Shown: positions 33,953 to 43,464, numbered from the stretch's first letter. The stretch: DNA of 60,005 nt from Actinoplanes palleronii (GCF_016862315.1 NZ_BOMS01000016.1:1-60005), one strand, 5' to 3'. The notes: generated by a model not told the origin, from the letters alone. Translations and numbers: made by a program.

Positions 33953-35371
33953 GTGACATCTCGCCGTACCGATGCCGGTGTCGCTTCTTCTTCCGACCCG
34001 GCCGACAAGGTCACCAGGACCCGTGCCACGACCACGAGCCGCAAGGCCCGTGACCGGCACACCGATGCCGAGCCTGCCCCGGCCGGCCGGGTCTTCGTCC
34101 TGGACACCTCGGTCCTGCTGTCCGATCCGGCGGCGTTCCGCCGGTTCACCGACCACGAAGTGATCATCCCGCTCGTGGTCATCTCCGAACTGGAGGGCAA
34201 ACGTCACCACGCCGAGCTCGGGTGGTTCGCCCGGCAGGCGCTGCGGATGCTGGACGAGCTGCGGATCAAATTCGGCCGGCTGGATCAGCCGGTGCTCTGC
34301 AACGACGAGGGTGGCACGGTCCGTGTCGAGCTGAACCACGCGGATCAGAGCGCGCTGCCACAGGGTTTCCGCAACGACTCCAACGACACCCGGATCCTCT
34401 CGGTGGCGCTCGGCCTGGCCGCCGAGGGCCGGGACGTCACGCTGGTCAGCAAGGACATGCCGCTCCGGGTCAAGGCCGCCTCGGTGGGCATCCCGGCTGA
34501 CGAGTACCGCCACGGCCAGGCCAGCGACCCGACCTGGACCGGTATGGCCGACCTGCAGCTCGACGAGGAGCAGGTCAGCGCGCTCTACGCCGGCGACGAG
34601 CTGGAGCTGGAGGAGGCCGAGAACCTGCCCTGCCACACCGGCCTGGTGATCCACTCGCCGCGCGGCTCGGCACTGGCCCGGGTCAACCCGGACAAGTCGG
34701 TGAAGCTGGTCCGTGGTGACCGGGACGCGTTCGGGCTGCGCGGGCGCTCCGCCGAGCAGCGGATCGCCCTGGACATCCTGCTGGACGAGACGATCGGGAT
34801 CGTCTCGCTGGGCGGCAAGGCCGGCACCGGCAAGTCCGCGCTGGCGCTCTGCGCCGGCCTGGAGGCGACGATGGAGCGCAACCGCCACAAGAAGGTGGTG
34901 GTGTTCCGCCCGCTGTACGCGGTCGGCGGCCAGGAGCTCGGCTACCTGCCCGGTAGCGAGTCGGAGAAGATGTCGCCCTGGGCGCAGGCGGTCTTCGACA
35001 CCCTCGGCTCGGTGGCGCACGCCAACGTGGTCGAGGAGGTGATGGCCCGCGGCATGCTCGAGGTGCTGCCGCTGACCCACATCCGCGGCCGCAGCCTGCA
35101 CGACGCGTTCGTGATCGTGGACGAGGCCCAGTCGCTGGAACGCAACGTGCTGCTGACCGTGCTCTCCCGGATCGGCCAGAACTCCCGGGTGATCCTGACG
35201 CACGACGTGGCGCAGCGGGACAACCTGCGGGTCGGCCGGCACGACGGTGTCACGGCGGTCATCGAAGCGCTGAAGGGGCATCCGATCTTCGCCCATGTGA
35301 CCCTGACCCGTTCGGAGCGATCCCCGATCGCCGAGGTGGTCACCGACCTGTTGGAGGACATTCCCCTGTGA
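33953..35371 (+). CDS. phoH: PhoH-family protein with N-terminal PIN domain (PhoH2)
   Basis: A 472-residue PIN-PhoH fusion. After a Thr/Arg-rich start, residues about 45-180 form a PIN nuclease domain: [47 protein letters not shown], giving the expected acidic residues. The PhoH ATPase follows: [20 protein letters not shown] is the Walker A motif, [13 protein letters not shown] is Walker B. Mycobacterial PhoH2 (Rv1095) is a sequence-specific RNA helicase/RNase of this build. The GTG at 33953 is used because GGAGCAGG stands just upstream and the longer frame is low-complexity. No VapB-like partner precedes it. Confidence 0.88.
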   Translation: MTSRRTDAGVASSSDPADKVTRTRATTTSRKARDRHTDAEPAPAGRVFVLDTSVLLSDPAAFRRFTDHEVIIPLVVISELEGKRHHAELGWFARQALRMLDELRIKFGRLDQPVLCNDEGGTVRVELNHADQSALPQGFRNDSNDTRILSVALGLAAEGRDVTLVSKDMPLRVKAASVGIPADEYRHGQASDPTWTGMADLQLDEEQVSALYAGDELELEEAENLPCHTGLVIHSPRGSALARVNPDKSVKLVRGDRDAFGLRGRSAEQRIALDILLDETIGIVSLGGKAGTGKSALALCAGLEATMERNRHKKVVVFRPLYAVGGQELGYLPGSESEKMSPWAQAVFDTLGSVAHANVVEEVMARGMLEVLPLTHIRGRSLHDAFVIVDEAQSLERNVLLTVLSRIGQNSRVILTHDVAQRDNLRVGRHDGVTAVIEALKGHPIFAHVTLTRSERSPIAEVVTDLLEDIPL

Positions 35372-35377
35372 GGTGAC

Positions 35378-35639
35378 GCCAGCGCGGGTCTTTGTCCCGA
35401 ATGTAGTGAAAGATCCGGTGACTAAAGTCACAGATCCGCGCTGGCATTTCACATCCCCTTCACGCTGCGCCATGGTGTCTGGCGAGCACCACCGCGTGGC
35501 TGTGAAGTCGAAGATCGACTGAGGCCACCCCTCGCGGGTGCGAGGCGGCGGCCGATTCGGGTCGCGGTGCTCGCGGCACGACCGTCCACCAGCCGGTGGG
35601 GCCGTGCCGCGTTCATTACCCCCGACGAAGGGAATCTTC
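35378..35639 (+). promoter_or_regulatory. Structured leader region before the lytic transglycosylase
   Basis: These 262 bases contain no gene but several strong stems: GCCAGCGCGG (35378-35387) with CCGCGCTGGC (35436-35445), enclosing GTGAC / GTCAC (35418-35431); AGTCGA / TCGACT near 35505-35520; CCTCGC / GCGAGG near 35527-35543; and GCGGCACG / CGTGCCGC close to the gene. Cell-wall hydrolase genes in actinomycetes often follow a c-di-AMP (ydaO) riboswitch, but I do not find its conserved words. It may be a terminator of phoH plus a leader, or an unassigned structured RNA. Confidence 0.5.
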
Positions 35640-36341
35640 GTGAATCGGCTCGTGCGCCGGCTCGGAGTTCGTACGGCGTCCGTCAGCCTGCTGGTCGCGG
35701 GTCTCGGCGGCGGTGTGTACCTCGGGCAGGACCGCGAGGTCCAGCAGCAGAGCAACGACTCGCAGCTCGTCATGCAGGCGAACGCGGAGGAACTGCAGCT
35801 GCTGAGGTCGCGTCAGGCCGAGCACGCCGCGGCCCGGGCGTTCCGCCGGACGGCCGAGGACGCCGCCGCCGCGAAGGCCGCGGTCGAGGCGAAGGCCGCC
35901 GCCACCAAGGCGCGGACGCTCGAGAAGAAGGCGATCGCCGTCGAGGCGGCCGCGAAGAAGGCCGAAGAGGCGAAGAAGGCCGAGGAGTCCGGCGCCGCGG
36001 TGCCGTTCGCCGGTGAGATCCCCAGCTCGTGCAGCGAGTACTCGGGCAGCCGGGGGATCGGCTGCGCGCTGATGCTCGACGCCGGCTTCAAGATCGACCA
36101 GTTCCCGTGCCTGGACAAGCTGTGGAAGCGCGAGAGCGGCTGGAACTACAAGGCCGCCAACCGCAGTTCCGGCGCGTACGGGATCCCGCAGGCGCTGCCC
36201 GGCAGCAAGATGGCGTCGATCGCGGACGACTGGAAGACCAACCCGGCCACGCAGATCAAGTGGGGCCTCGGGTACATCGAGGGCCGCTACGACACTCCCT
36301 GCGGGGCGTGGAACCACTCGGAGAGCTCCGGCTGGTACTAG
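35640..36341 (+). CDS. Secreted lytic transglycosylase-like protein with coiled-coil stalk
   Basis: A 233-residue exported protein. A basic N-terminus and the helix TASVSLLVAGLGGGVYLG act as signal peptide or anchor. Residues 30-120 form an Ala/Lys/Glu-rich coiled coil (AAAAKAAVEAKAAATKA). The C-terminal 95 residues resemble the compact transglycosylase (lysozyme-like) domain of actinomycetes: WKRESGWNYKAANRSSGAYG contains the likely catalytic Glu, followed by IPQALPGSKM and IKWGLGYIEGRYDTPCGAW. It is predicted to cleave peptidoglycan glycan strands. The GTG start follows GAAGGGA (35627-35633). Confidence 0.85.
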   Translation: MNRLVRRLGVRTASVSLLVAGLGGGVYLGQDREVQQQSNDSQLVMQANAEELQLLRSRQAEHAAARAFRRTAEDAAAAKAAVEAKAAATKARTLEKKAIAVEAAAKKAEEAKKAEESGAAVPFAGEIPSSCSEYSGSRGIGCALMLDAGFKIDQFPCLDKLWKRESGWNYKAANRSSGAYGIPQALPGSKMASIADDWKTNPATQIKWGLGYIEGRYDTPCGAWNHSESSGWY

Positions 36342-36364
36342 GGCGTCAGTGCCCGAAGCGTTAG

Positions 36365-36402
36365 AAACGGGGCCGCGCGGCAAGCCGCACGGCCCCGTTT
36401 TG
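36365..36402 (+). terminator. Rho-independent terminator after the transglycosylase
   Basis: Arms AAACGGGGCCG (36365-36375) and CGGCCCCGTTT (36390-36400) are perfectly complementary and followed by TG; the stem ends in a TTTT run, the best classical terminator in the window. The loop has an internal GCGG / CCGC pair. Confidence 0.85.
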
Positions 36403-36420
36403 CTGTGATCAAATGTCCGG

Positions 36421-37212
36421 ATGGTCCGATATGTCGCCTCGCTCGTCCTGGTTGTCGCCCTGGCGGTCGTGCTCGCCGCCGGTGACGTGCCGGCCCGTGC
36501 GGGCGTCGGCGGACCGCCGATCCTCGAGGTGGTCGGCGGCACCGTCGCGAAGACCGGCGAGTTCCCCTGGGTGGTCCGGCTCTCGATGGGCTGCGGCGGC
36601 GCGCTCACCGCGCCCCGGGTGGTGCTCACCGCCGGGCACTGCGTCGGCCCGACCGGACCCAACACCAAGATCATCGTGACCGCCGGGGTGACCGACCTGA
36701 AGGCCAAGAACGCGCTCACCGCCCGCTCGGTCCAGGTGTTCCGCGCGCCCGGGTTCCAGACCGAGACCCGCGGCGACGACTGGGCGGTGGTCAAGCTGGA
36801 CAAGGACCTCGGCCTGCCGACCCTCGACATGATCCCGGACGCCTCCGCCGACCAGGGCGACGTCACGGTGATGGGCTGGGGCCAGACCAAGGAGGGCTCG
36901 CCGCAGCAGGAACGCCGGCTGCACTACGCGAGCGTGCCGACCATCACCGACGAGGCGTGCGCGAAGTCGTACCTGGCCGCGAAGGTGACCCTGGTGAAGA
37001 CCGACTCGATCTGTGCCGGGCGCCACGGGGTGGACACCTGCCAGGGCGACTCCGGCGGCCCGATGGTGCGCCGCGGCCGGGACGGGCGGTGGGCCCAGGT
37101 CGGCATCGTGAGCTGGGGGCTGGGCTGCGCCCGGGACGCGTACCCCGGGGTCTACACCCAGATCTCCAAGTTCCGCCCGGCGATCCTCGAGGCCATCCGC
37201 ACCCTGTCCTGA
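36421..37212 (+). CDS. Secreted trypsin-like serine protease (S1A)
   Basis: A 263-residue exported protease. Residues 1-28 are a signal peptide ending near PARAG. The mature enzyme begins near VVGGTVAKTGEFPWVV. The triad is His in VLTAGHC, Asp in GDDWAVVKL and Ser in DTCQGDSGGPMV; paired Cys around CGGAL and GHC, ACAKSY and ICAG, and TCQGD and LGCA give the three usual disulfides. VSWGLGCARDAYPGVYTQIS is the typical C-terminal part. The Asp six residues before the catalytic Ser (DTCQGDS) predicts cleavage after Arg or Lys. It lies behind a terminator, so it is a separate unit. Confidence 0.9.
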   Translation: MVRYVASLVLVVALAVVLAAGDVPARAGVGGPPILEVVGGTVAKTGEFPWVVRLSMGCGGALTAPRVVLTAGHCVGPTGPNTKIIVTAGVTDLKAKNALTARSVQVFRAPGFQTETRGDDWAVVKLDKDLGLPTLDMIPDASADQGDVTVMGWGQTKEGSPQQERRLHYASVPTITDEACAKSYLAAKVTLVKTDSICAGRHGVDTCQGDSGGPMVRRGRDGRWAQVGIVSWGLGCARDAYPGVYTQISKFRPAILEAIRTLS

Positions 37213-37259
37213 CGGCTCGCGCACTGGCCGGGGGTGCGCGCACCTGGGACCATCGAGGG

Positions 37260-37874
37260 ATGAGCTGGGCCCCCGAGACCCGAGCCGACGCGGCGACGCA
37301 GTTCGGCACCGACGCCTTTTACGCTGCCCTGGGTCGCGCGTTCGTCACGATGTGCGCGGTGATCCCGGTCCTCTTCCTGGTCGAGGCGCTGGACGTCGCC
37401 GTCGGCGCCGGCACTCTGGACGTGGCCGGCGGCATCATCCCGCATCGCATCGACGGCCTGGACGGCGTGCTCTTCAGCCCGTTCCTGCACTCCGGCTGGG
37501 ATCATCTCTACGGCAACGCGGTGCCGCTGATCCTGGTCGGCACGTTCGCGCTGGCCGGCGGCGCCCGCCGGTTCCTCTGGTCGACGTTCGTCATCATGCT
37601 GGTCAGCGGCCTGGGCGTGTGGTTCGTCGGCGACCCAGGCACGGTCGTGGTCGGCGCCAGCGGGGTGGTCTTCGGCTATCTCGGCCTGCTCTTCGCCCGC
37701 GGCTTCGTCGAGCGCAGCTGGTGGAACCTCGGCGTGGCCGCGTTCATCGGCTTGCTCTACTGGTACCAGATCTACAACATCCTGCCGACCGACCGCGCGG
37801 TGTCCTGGCAGGGCCACCTGTGCGGCCTGATCGGCGGCTTCCTCGCCGCGTTCCTGTTCCGCCGCCGCCGCTGA
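37260..37874 (+). CDS. Rhomboid family intramembrane serine protease
   Basis: A 204-residue rhomboid with about six membrane helices. FSPFLHSGWDHLYGNAVPL is the conserved helix-2 block with His and Asn; VVVGASGVVFGYLGLL carries the catalytic Ser in GxSG; SWQGHLCGLIGGFLAAF carries the catalytic His. It cuts transmembrane substrates. The ATG at 37260 has no clear Shine-Dalgarno; GACCAT lies six bases upstream as a weak -10. It is convergent with glpX over a long GC hairpin. Confidence 0.88.
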   Translation: MSWAPETRADAATQFGTDAFYAALGRAFVTMCAVIPVLFLVEALDVAVGAGTLDVAGGIIPHRIDGLDGVLFSPFLHSGWDHLYGNAVPLILVGTFALAGGARRFLWSTFVIMLVSGLGVWFVGDPGTVVVGASGVVFGYLGLLFARGFVERSWWNLGVAAFIGLLYWYQIYNILPTDRAVSWQGHLCGLIGGFLAAFLFRRRR

Positions 37875-37923
37875 CCCCATTTTTCCGGTACGACGGGGAG
37901 CCCGCGACGTTCGCGGGTCCCCA

Positions 37924-37970
37924 GCGGCCGTGCCGCGCGTCCCGGCAGCCGGAACGCACGGCACGGCCGC
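37924..37970. terminator. Long GC hairpin between rhomboid gene and glpX
   Basis: Arms GCGGCCGTGCCG (37924-37935) and CGGCACGGCCGC (37959-37970) pair perfectly. Further outside, GAGCCCGCG near 37898 can pair with CGCGGGCTC near 37970-37978. It lies between convergent genes and can serve both. Confidence 0.65.
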
Positions 37971-37976
37971 GCGGGC

Positions 37977-39017
37977 TCACATCCGCGGTTCGTCGCCGCT
38001 CGGTACGGTCGGCAGGTGCCCGTCGAAGTCCACGGCGGAGTAGAGCGCCAGCTTCTCCAGCCGGTGATACGAGTCGATCACCCGGATCGTCCCGCTCTTC
38101 GACCGCATCACGATCGACTGGGTGTGCGCGCCACCGGAGCGGTACCGCACCCCCTTGAGCAGGTCGCCCGAGGTGACCCCGGTGGCCACGAAGAAGCAGT
38201 TGTCGCCGGTGACCAGGTCGTCGGTGGTGAGCACCCGGTCCAGGTCGTGCCCGCCGTCGATCGCCTTCTGCCGTTCCGAGTCGTCGAGCGGCCAGAGCTT
38301 CGCCTGGATCATGCCGCCCAGGCACTTGATCGCGCAGGCCGCGGTGATCCCCTCGGGTGTGCCGCCGATGCCCATCAGCACGTCCACGTCTGACTCACCG
38401 CGCGCCGCCGAGATGGCGCCGGCGATGTCGCCGTCCGAGATGAACTTGATGTTCGCGCCGGCCTGCCGGACCTCCGCGACCAGCGCGGCGTGCCGCGGCC
38501 GATCCAGGATGCACACGGTCACGTCGGAGATGCTGCTCCGCTTGGCGCGGGCGATGCGGCGCAGGTTCTCGGTCGCGCCGGCGTTGATGTCGATCACGTC
38601 GGCGCAGTCCGGCCCGACCGCGATCTTGTCCATGTAGAAGACCGCGCTGGGGTCGAACATCGCCCCCCGCTCGGCGACCGCCAGCACCGCCACGGCGCCG
38701 GGCATGCCCTTGCTCATCAGGGTGGTGCCGTCGACCGGGTCGACCGCGACGTCCACCTCCGGCCCGGTGCCGTCGCCGACCCGTTCGCCGTTGTAGAGCA
38801 TCGGGGCTTCGTCCTTCTCGCCCTCGCCGATCACGACGACGCCCTGCATCTGAATCGAGTTGATCAGCTTGCGCATCGCGTCGACGGCGGCGCCGTCGCC
38901 GCCGTTCTTGTCGCCACGTCCGACCCATCGGCCGGCCGCCATGGCGGCCGCCTCGGTCACGCGGACCAGGTCGAGGGCGATGTTGCGGTCGAGATCCTGG
39001 GGTATCCGTGCAGGCAT
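37977..39017 (-). CDS. glpX: Class II fructose-1,6-bisphosphatase
   Basis: A 346-residue GlpX enzyme that hydrolyses fructose-1,6-bisphosphate to fructose-6-phosphate in gluconeogenesis. Visible blocks are [51 protein letters not shown] (metal site), [30 protein letters not shown] and the C-terminal [10 protein letters not shown]. The ATG at 39017 is preceded by GAGGAGG. With pckG it gives the two irreversible bypass steps of gluconeogenesis in this window, but in separate units. Confidence 0.94.
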   Translation of the reverse strand: MPARIPQDLDRNIALDLVRVTEAAAMAAGRWVGRGDKNGGDGAAVDAMRKLINSIQMQGVVVIGEGEKDEAPMLYNGERVGDGTGPEVDVAVDPVDGTTLMSKGMPGAVAVLAVAERGAMFDPSAVFYMDKIAVGPDCADVIDINAGATENLRRIARAKRSSISDVTVCILDRPRHAALVAEVRQAGANIKFISDGDIAGAISAARGESDVDVLMGIGGTPEGITAACAIKCLGGMIQAKLWPLDDSERQKAIDGGHDLDRVLTTDDLVTGDNCFFVATGVTSGDLLKGVRYRSGGAHTQSIVMRSKSGTIRVIDSYHRLEKLALYSAVDFDGHLPTVPSGDEPRM

Positions 39018-39117
39018 GTCGGCCTCCTCGCGTCGTTGCGGGGTTGGTGAGTCCCCCGATCCTGGCATCCGAGGACGTGCCAAGTCCCGGTTCAGCGACA
39101 TGGTTAACAATGAGCAC

Positions 39118-39669
39118 GTGGAACCCGCTGCTACCGAGACCGCGCCGGCCCCGATGCGCCTGACCAAGCGCGAGGGCCGGTCGACGCGTGACATGGCCCT
39201 GTCGCTGCTGGTGCTGATCGTGCCGATCGCGCTGCTGCTCGTCTTCTACCGGGTGGTGCTCAGCGGCGACGAGCCGATCACCGTCGACCCGGCTCCCTCG
39301 ATCCAGCAGGCCTCGAAGGAGTTCACCGTCCTGCAGCCGGCCGGGCTGGACGCGGACTGGCGGGTCACCACGGCGGCCGTCAGGCGCACCGCCGGCGGCG
39401 TGACCCTGCGGATCGGGTACGTCGACCCGGACGACGGCTCGGCGCAGCTGGTGGAGAGCACCACGCCGGCCGAGACCCTGGTGCCGGCCGAGGTCGGCAA
39501 GGACGGGAAGCGGACCGGCGCCTACCGCACCGAGCAGCGGACCTGGCTGGTCTACAGCGGCCGGCCGGGCGAGACCGCGCTGATCTTCACCGAGGGCAAG
39601 CGGACCGTGCTGATCGTCGGCACGTCCAGCCAGAAGACCCTGGAGCAACTGGCCGCGTCCCTGCGCTGA
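39118..39669 (+). CDS. DUF4245 family membrane protein
   Basis: A 183-residue protein with a cytoplasmic Pro/Thr-rich N-terminus, one membrane helix ([19 protein letters not shown], about 28-46), and an extracytoplasmic domain of about 125 residues with [39 protein letters not shown] and a C-terminal [20 protein letters not shown]. It fits DUF4245, which sits next to glpX in many actinomycetes; function unknown. The start is either GTG 39118 (AACAAT six bases upstream) or ATG 39100; I prefer the former. Confidence 0.8.
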   Translation: MEPAATETAPAPMRLTKREGRSTRDMALSLLVLIVPIALLLVFYRVVLSGDEPITVDPAPSIQQASKEFTVLQPAGLDADWRVTTAAVRRTAGGVTLRIGYVDPDDGSAQLVESTTPAETLVPAEVGKDGKRTGAYRTEQRTWLVYSGRPGETALIFTEGKRTVLIVGTSSQKTLEQLAASLR

Positions 39670-39768
39670 GCCGATGAGCGGCGCGGCCCGGAACAGCGCG
39701 GCCAGGAGCGGCGCGGCCCGGAGTGGCGCGGGCCAGGAGGGGCGCGGGTCAGGGGTAGTGCCGCCCGG

Positions 39769-39972
39769 TCACTCCGAGTCGCGGGCCGCCCGGGCAGCGT
39801 CGATCCGCGCGCGGGCGCCGTCGAGCCAGCGCTGGCAGACGTCGGCCAGTTTCTCGCCGCGCTCCCACAGCGCGAGCGACTCCTCCAGGCTGCCGCCGCC
39901 CTGCTCCAGCCGGTCGACCACCCCGGCCAGCTCGGTCCGCGCCTGCTCGTAGCTGAGACTCTCGTCGCTCAT
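39769..39972 (-). CDS. xseB: Exodeoxyribonuclease VII small subunit
   Basis: A 67-residue helical protein with the XseB signature LSYEQARTELAGVVDRLEQG, SLEESLALWERGEKLADVCQ. It binds the C-terminal part of XseA, several copies per large subunit, to form the single-strand-specific nuclease. Its ATG overlaps the xseA stop by four bases, so translation is coupled. The stretch 39670-39768 downstream consists of short GC repeats (GCGCGGCCCGGA words) without a gene. Confidence 0.92.
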   Translation of the reverse strand: MSDESLSYEQARTELAGVVDRLEQGGGSLEESLALWERGEKLADVCQRWLDGARARIDAARAARDSE

Positions 39973-41288
39973 GCGTCCTCTTCCCCCGAACCCGAACCCG
40001 AACCTGAAGCCGAACCTGAACCCGAACCTGAAGCCGAACCCGTCGCCGACACCGACGTGACCACCGTGCCCAGCTCACCCTCGGCCAGCCGGACCCGCAG
40101 CGGGTCGCCCGTGCCCACGTCGCCGGCCGCCCGCACCACGTGCCCGTCGTCGCGCTGCACGATCGCATAACCCCGCTGCAGGGTGGCCAGCGGCGACAGC
40201 CCGCGCAGCCGGGCCAGGGTGTGCCGCAGCTCGTCGTCGGCCCGGCGCACCCGGTGCTCCAGGCTGCGCCCGGCCCGGTCGCGCAGCGCGGTCACCTCGG
40301 TGGAGCGCTGGTCGATCAGCGACTCCGGCCGGGCCAGCACCGGCCGGGACCGCCACCCCTCGATCCGTTGCTGCTCCCGGCCGATCAGGGTGAGCACCGC
40401 GCGGTCCAGCCGGCGCTGGGCCAGCTCGATCATCCGCAGCTCGTCGCCGAGGTCGGGGACGATCCGTTTGGCCGCGTCGGTCGGTGTGGAGGCGCGCAGG
40501 TCGGCGACGTAGTCCAGCAGCGGGGTGTCCGGGTCGTGGCCGATCGCGCTGACCACCGGCGTGCGCGCGGCGAACACCGCCCGGCACAGCGCCTCGTCGG
40601 AGAACGGCAGCAGGTCCTCCACGCTGCCGCCGCCGCGGGCGATCACGATCACGTCGACCGTCTCGTCGTCGTCGAGCACCTTGAGCGCGTTGAGGATCTG
40701 CGGCACCGCGTTAGGCCCCTGCACGGCGACGTGCGCGACCCGGAAGTCGGCGGCCGGCCAGCGACGCTTGACGTTCATCAGCACGTCGCGCTCGGCGGCG
40801 GTGTTCTGCCCGGTGATCAGGCCGATCCGGGTGGGCAGGAACGGCAGCCGGCGCTTGCGCTCCCGGGCGAACAGGCCCTCCGCGGCGAGCAGCTTCTTCA
40901 GCCGCTCCAGCCGGGCCAGCAGCTCGCCGAGGCCGACCTGGCGGATCTCGTCGGCGCGCAGGCTCAGCGTGCCGCGGGCCGGATAGAACTCCGGCTTGGC
41001 GTGCAGCGTCACCCGGGCGCCCTCGGCCAGGTCGGGCGCGCCCATCTCCAGCACGTCGCGGTGCATGGTGACGGTCAGGCTCAGGTCGGCGGCCGGGTCG
41101 CGCAGGGTCAGGAAGACCACCCCGGAGCCGGCCCGGCGGCTGATCTGGGCGACCTGCCCGTCGACCCAGACCCAGCCGAGCTTGGCGATCCAGGCGCCGA
41201 CCTTCTGACTGACCACCCGCACCGGCCACGGCTCGTCGGCGGTGCTCTTCGGGGGGCCGCCCGTCGTGGTGGCCTGCGGATCGTTCAC
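39969..41288 (-). CDS. xseA: Exodeoxyribonuclease VII large subunit
   Basis: A 439-residue XseA. An N-terminal OB-fold (about 20-120, WVDGQVAQISRRAGSGVVFL) is followed by the nuclease domain with RIGLITGQNTAAERDVL, DFRVAHVAVQGPNAVPQIL, VIVIARGGGSVEDLLPFSDE, and AIGHDPDTPLLDYVADLRAS, and by a coiled coil. It degrades single-stranded DNA in repair. The last 20 residues are a Ser/Gly repeat encoded by a hexanucleotide repeat. The start is GTG at 41288; TAGTCT (41295-41300) is six bases before it, so the operon is leaderless. Confidence 0.94.
   Translation of the reverse strand: MNDPQATTTGGPPKSTADEPWPVRVVSQKVGAWIAKLGWVWVDGQVAQISRRAGSGVVFLTLRDPAADLSLTVTMHRDVLEMGAPDLAEGARVTLHAKPEFYPARGTLSLRADEIRQVGLGELLARLERLKKLLAAEGLFARERKRRLPFLPTRIGLITGQNTAAERDVLMNVKRRWPAADFRVAHVAVQGPNAVPQILNALKVLDDDETVDVIVIARGGGSVEDLLPFSDEALCRAVFAARTPVVSAIGHDPDTPLLDYVADLRASTPTDAAKRIVPDLGDELRMIELAQRRLDRAVLTLIGREQQRIEGWRSRPVLARPESLIDQRSTEVTALRDRAGRSLEHRVRRADDELRHTLARLRGLSPLATLQRGYAIVQRDDGHVVRAAGDVGTGDPLRVRLAEGELGTVVTSVSATGSASGSGSGSASGSGSGSGEEDA
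39975..40041. repeat. Hexanucleotide repeat at the 3' end of xseA
   Basis: About ten GAACC(C/T) / GAAGCC units in tandem encode the (GS)n-type tail of XseA on the minus strand. The unit length keeps the frame, so length changes alter only the tail. Confidence 0.8.
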
Positions 41289-41297
41289 CCGGCCAGA

Positions 41298-41861
41298 CTA
41301 GGTCAGCCCACCGACATTCTCGTCGGCGCGATGCCGCGGCACGTGCGCGTGATCCTCGGCCTCGTGCGCGTGCGGCTCGGCGTGCCGGCCCACGTAGCCG
41401 GCCAGGTCGACCGGGGTGCGCCGCTCCGGCAGCAGCCGCTCCACGAACCGCGCGCCGACCAGGGTGACCAGCCCGACGCAGACCCAGAACACCAGGTCAG
41501 CGGCGAGGTACCGTCCGTCCAGGTGCAGGCCGCCGCCGCTGCCCAGGAACGGGAACGGGTAGCCGCGGCGCTGCGGGTAGTAGGCCAGGCAGCACCGGGT
41601 GGTGGTGGGCAGCAACCCGAGGCCGAGCCCGGCCAGGCCGGTGAGCGCCGCGATCAGGTAGCCGGTCCGGCTCGGCCGGATCCGGTGCAGGCTCAGCAGA
41701 ACCGTCCCGCCGAGTGTCACCGCCACGTGGAAGATCGCATAGGTCGGCCCGTCCCCGCCGGTGGCCAGGTCGAGCAGGCCGATCCCGAACAGGAACCAGC
41801 CGGTCATCACCCGCAGAACGGTCGGGATCGAGGGCCAGCCGTCGTCCCGCTCGGCGCTCAT
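41298..41861 (-). CDS. Membrane protein with CC-x(n)-RG-Y-P motif (1)
   Basis: A 187-residue protein with four hydrophobic helices. Between helices three and four is TRCCLAYYPQRRGYPFPFLG, a double Cys plus RGYP loop; then YLAADLVFWVCVGLVTLVGA. The C-terminus is rich in His and acidic residues (HAEPHAHEAEDHAHVPRH), which could bind metal. I do not recognise the family. A paralogue lies directly upstream. It precedes xseA by nine bases on the same strand. Confidence 0.7.
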   Translation of the reverse strand: MSAERDDGWPSIPTVLRVMTGWFLFGIGLLDLATGGDGPTYAIFHVAVTLGGTVLLSLHRIRPSRTGYLIAALTGLAGLGLGLLPTTTRCCLAYYPQRRGYPFPFLGSGGGLHLDGRYLAADLVFWVCVGLVTLVGARFVERLLPERRTPVDLAGYVGRHAEPHAHEAEDHAHVPRHRADENVGGLT

Positions 41862-41906
41862 GTCCCCGAGTATCGGCTCTAAAGCGCTGTTATGGGGTCA
41901 AACCGA

Positions 41907-42392
41907 TCAGGACCCGCTGGGCCGGCCGCCGCGCCGCTCACGACCGATGCGCCACCCCAGGCCGATCACCGCGAAGAGCACAAATCCGGTGTACGCCCAC
42001 AGCACCACGTCCGCGGCCAGATGCTCCGGGTAGACGCCCCACCCGTCCGCGATCGCCAGCTGCCGGGCGGTGTCCGGCTCGTCGGCCACGCCGCCCCGGG
42101 TCAGCCAGGAGTACGGCCAGCCCCGGCCCTCCGACCAGCCGAACATGCAGCAGAGCTCTTCCGTCCGTACCAGAAGGGTCCCGAACGTGCCCGCCACCGC
42201 ACCGGCCACCACGCCCACCGCGGCGAACGCGGCCGAAGGGCGCAGCCGATGCCAGCACAGCAGGAGAACGCCCGCGGCCAGCACCACCAGAGCTGCCGGG
42301 GCGAACAGCACCGCGAGGGCGCCGAGCGCGCAGGTGCCCGCGCCGATCATCACCCGGACCGGATGGCCGGTGATCGGGTCCGTCGTCGTCAT
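41907..42392 (-). CDS. Membrane protein with CC-x(n)-RG-W-P motif (2)
   Basis: A 161-residue membrane protein with the same plan as its downstream neighbour: helices, then [20 protein letters not shown], then [20 protein letters not shown]. It has a longer loop after the RGWP motif and lacks the His-rich tail. The shared double-Cys/RG-aromatic-Pro loop and LAAD-V-W helix show common origin by duplication. The function is unknown. It is divergent from ispH, 86 bases away. Confidence 0.7.
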   Translation of the reverse strand: MTTTDPITGHPVRVMIGAGTCALGALAVLFAPAALVVLAAGVLLLCWHRLRPSAAFAAVGVVAGAVAGTFGTLLVRTEELCCMFGWSEGRGWPYSWLTRGGVADEPDTARQLAIADGWGVYPEHLAADVVLWAYTGFVLFAVIGLGWRIGRERRGGRPSGS

Positions 42393-42466
42393 GGGGAGAT
42401 CTCTACCACCCGGACGCCAGGGCTGTGGCCCTGATCGCAGGAGGGCGGCCGGGGGATCGGGGCACG

Positions 42467-42472
42467 TACCAT
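42467..42472 (+). promoter_or_regulatory. -10 element TACCAT of ispH
   Basis: TACCAT is followed by six bases and the GTG start at 42479. No Shine-Dalgarno is present at that start, so the gene is likely leaderless. Confidence 0.6.
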
Positions 42473-42478
42473 GGCCGG

Positions 42479-43459
42479 GTGACTGAACCTCGTAAGCGGG
42501 TGTTGCTCGCCAAGCCGCGTGGCTACTGCGCCGGCGTCGACCGCGCCGTGCAGACCGTCGAGGAGGCGCTGAAGCTCTACGGCGCCCCGGTCTACGTGCG
42601 CAAGCAGATCGTGCACAACAAACACGTGGTCAGCACGCTCGAGGCCCGCGGCGCCGTCTTCGTCGAGGAGAACTACGAGGTGCCCGAGGGCGCGACAGTG
42701 GTCTTCTCCGCGCACGGCGTCGCGCCCGAGGTGCACGACCAGGCCCGCGAGCGCAACCTCAAGGCGATCGACGCGACCTGCCCGCTGGTGACGAAGGTCC
42801 ACCACGAGGCGAAGCGGTTCGCCGCCGAGGACTACGACATCCTGCTGATCGGGCACGAGGGGCACGAGGAGGTCATCGGCACCGCCGGTGAGGCGCCCGC
42901 GCACATCCAGCTGGTCGACGGGCCCGACGACGTGGCCAACGTGGTGATCCGCGACCCGGCCAAGGTCGTCTGGCTGTCGCAGACCACGCTCTCGGTCGAC
43001 GAGACCATGGAGACCGTGGCCCGGCTCAAGACCCGGCTGCCGCTGCTGCAGTCGCCGCCCAGCGACGACATCTGCTACGCCACCTCGAACCGGCAGCACG
43101 TGATCAAAGAGATCGCGCCGGAGTGCGACGTGGTGATCGTGGTCGGCTCGATCAACTCGTCGAACTCGGTGCGGCTGGTCGAGGTCGCGCTCGGCGCCGG
43201 CGCCCGCGCCGGTCACCTGGTCGACTACGCCAGCGAGATCCAGGACGAGTGGCTCGACGGCGCGACCACGGTCGGCGTCTCGTCCGGCGCCAGCGTGCCG
43301 GACGAGCTGGTCATGGAGGTGCTCGCGCGCCTCGCCGACCACGGCTTCGGTGAGGTCACCGAGTTCACCACGGCCGAGGAGCGGCTGACGTTCTCCCTGC
43401 CGCAGGAGCTGCGCCGCGACATGAAGCTGGCCGCGGCGGCTCGGGCAGCGGCCAGTTGA
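42479..43459 (+). CDS. ispH: 4-hydroxy-3-methylbut-2-enyl diphosphate reductase
   Basis: A 326-residue IspH (LytB). The three Cys that hold the iron-sulfur cluster are in [25 protein letters not shown] and [21 protein letters not shown] and the catalytic Glu region are present. It makes isopentenyl and dimethylallyl diphosphate in the last step of the MEP pathway, which feeds the Z-isoprenyl synthase at 31763 among others. The GTG at 42479 is chosen for its -10 element and because the family starts a few residues before [12 protein letters not shown]. It is convergent with rmuC. Confidence 0.94.
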   Translation: MTEPRKRVLLAKPRGYCAGVDRAVQTVEEALKLYGAPVYVRKQIVHNKHVVSTLEARGAVFVEENYEVPEGATVVFSAHGVAPEVHDQARERNLKAIDATCPLVTKVHHEAKRFAAEDYDILLIGHEGHEEVIGTAGEAPAHIQLVDGPDDVANVVIRDPAKVVWLSQTTLSVDETMETVARLKTRLPLLQSPPSDDICYATSNRQHVIKEIAPECDVVIVVGSINSSNSVRLVEVALGAGARAGHLVDYASEIQDEWLDGATTVGVSSGASVPDELVMEVLARLADHGFGEVTEFTTAEERLTFSLPQELRRDMKLAAAARAAAS

Positions 43460-43464
43460 GAGTC

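Noticed and set aside
35378..35639. ydaO-type c-di-AMP riboswitch before the transglycosylase gene.
   Set aside because: The conserved GGGGAACC- and GGGGTGAATC-like words are not found; only generic stems are present.
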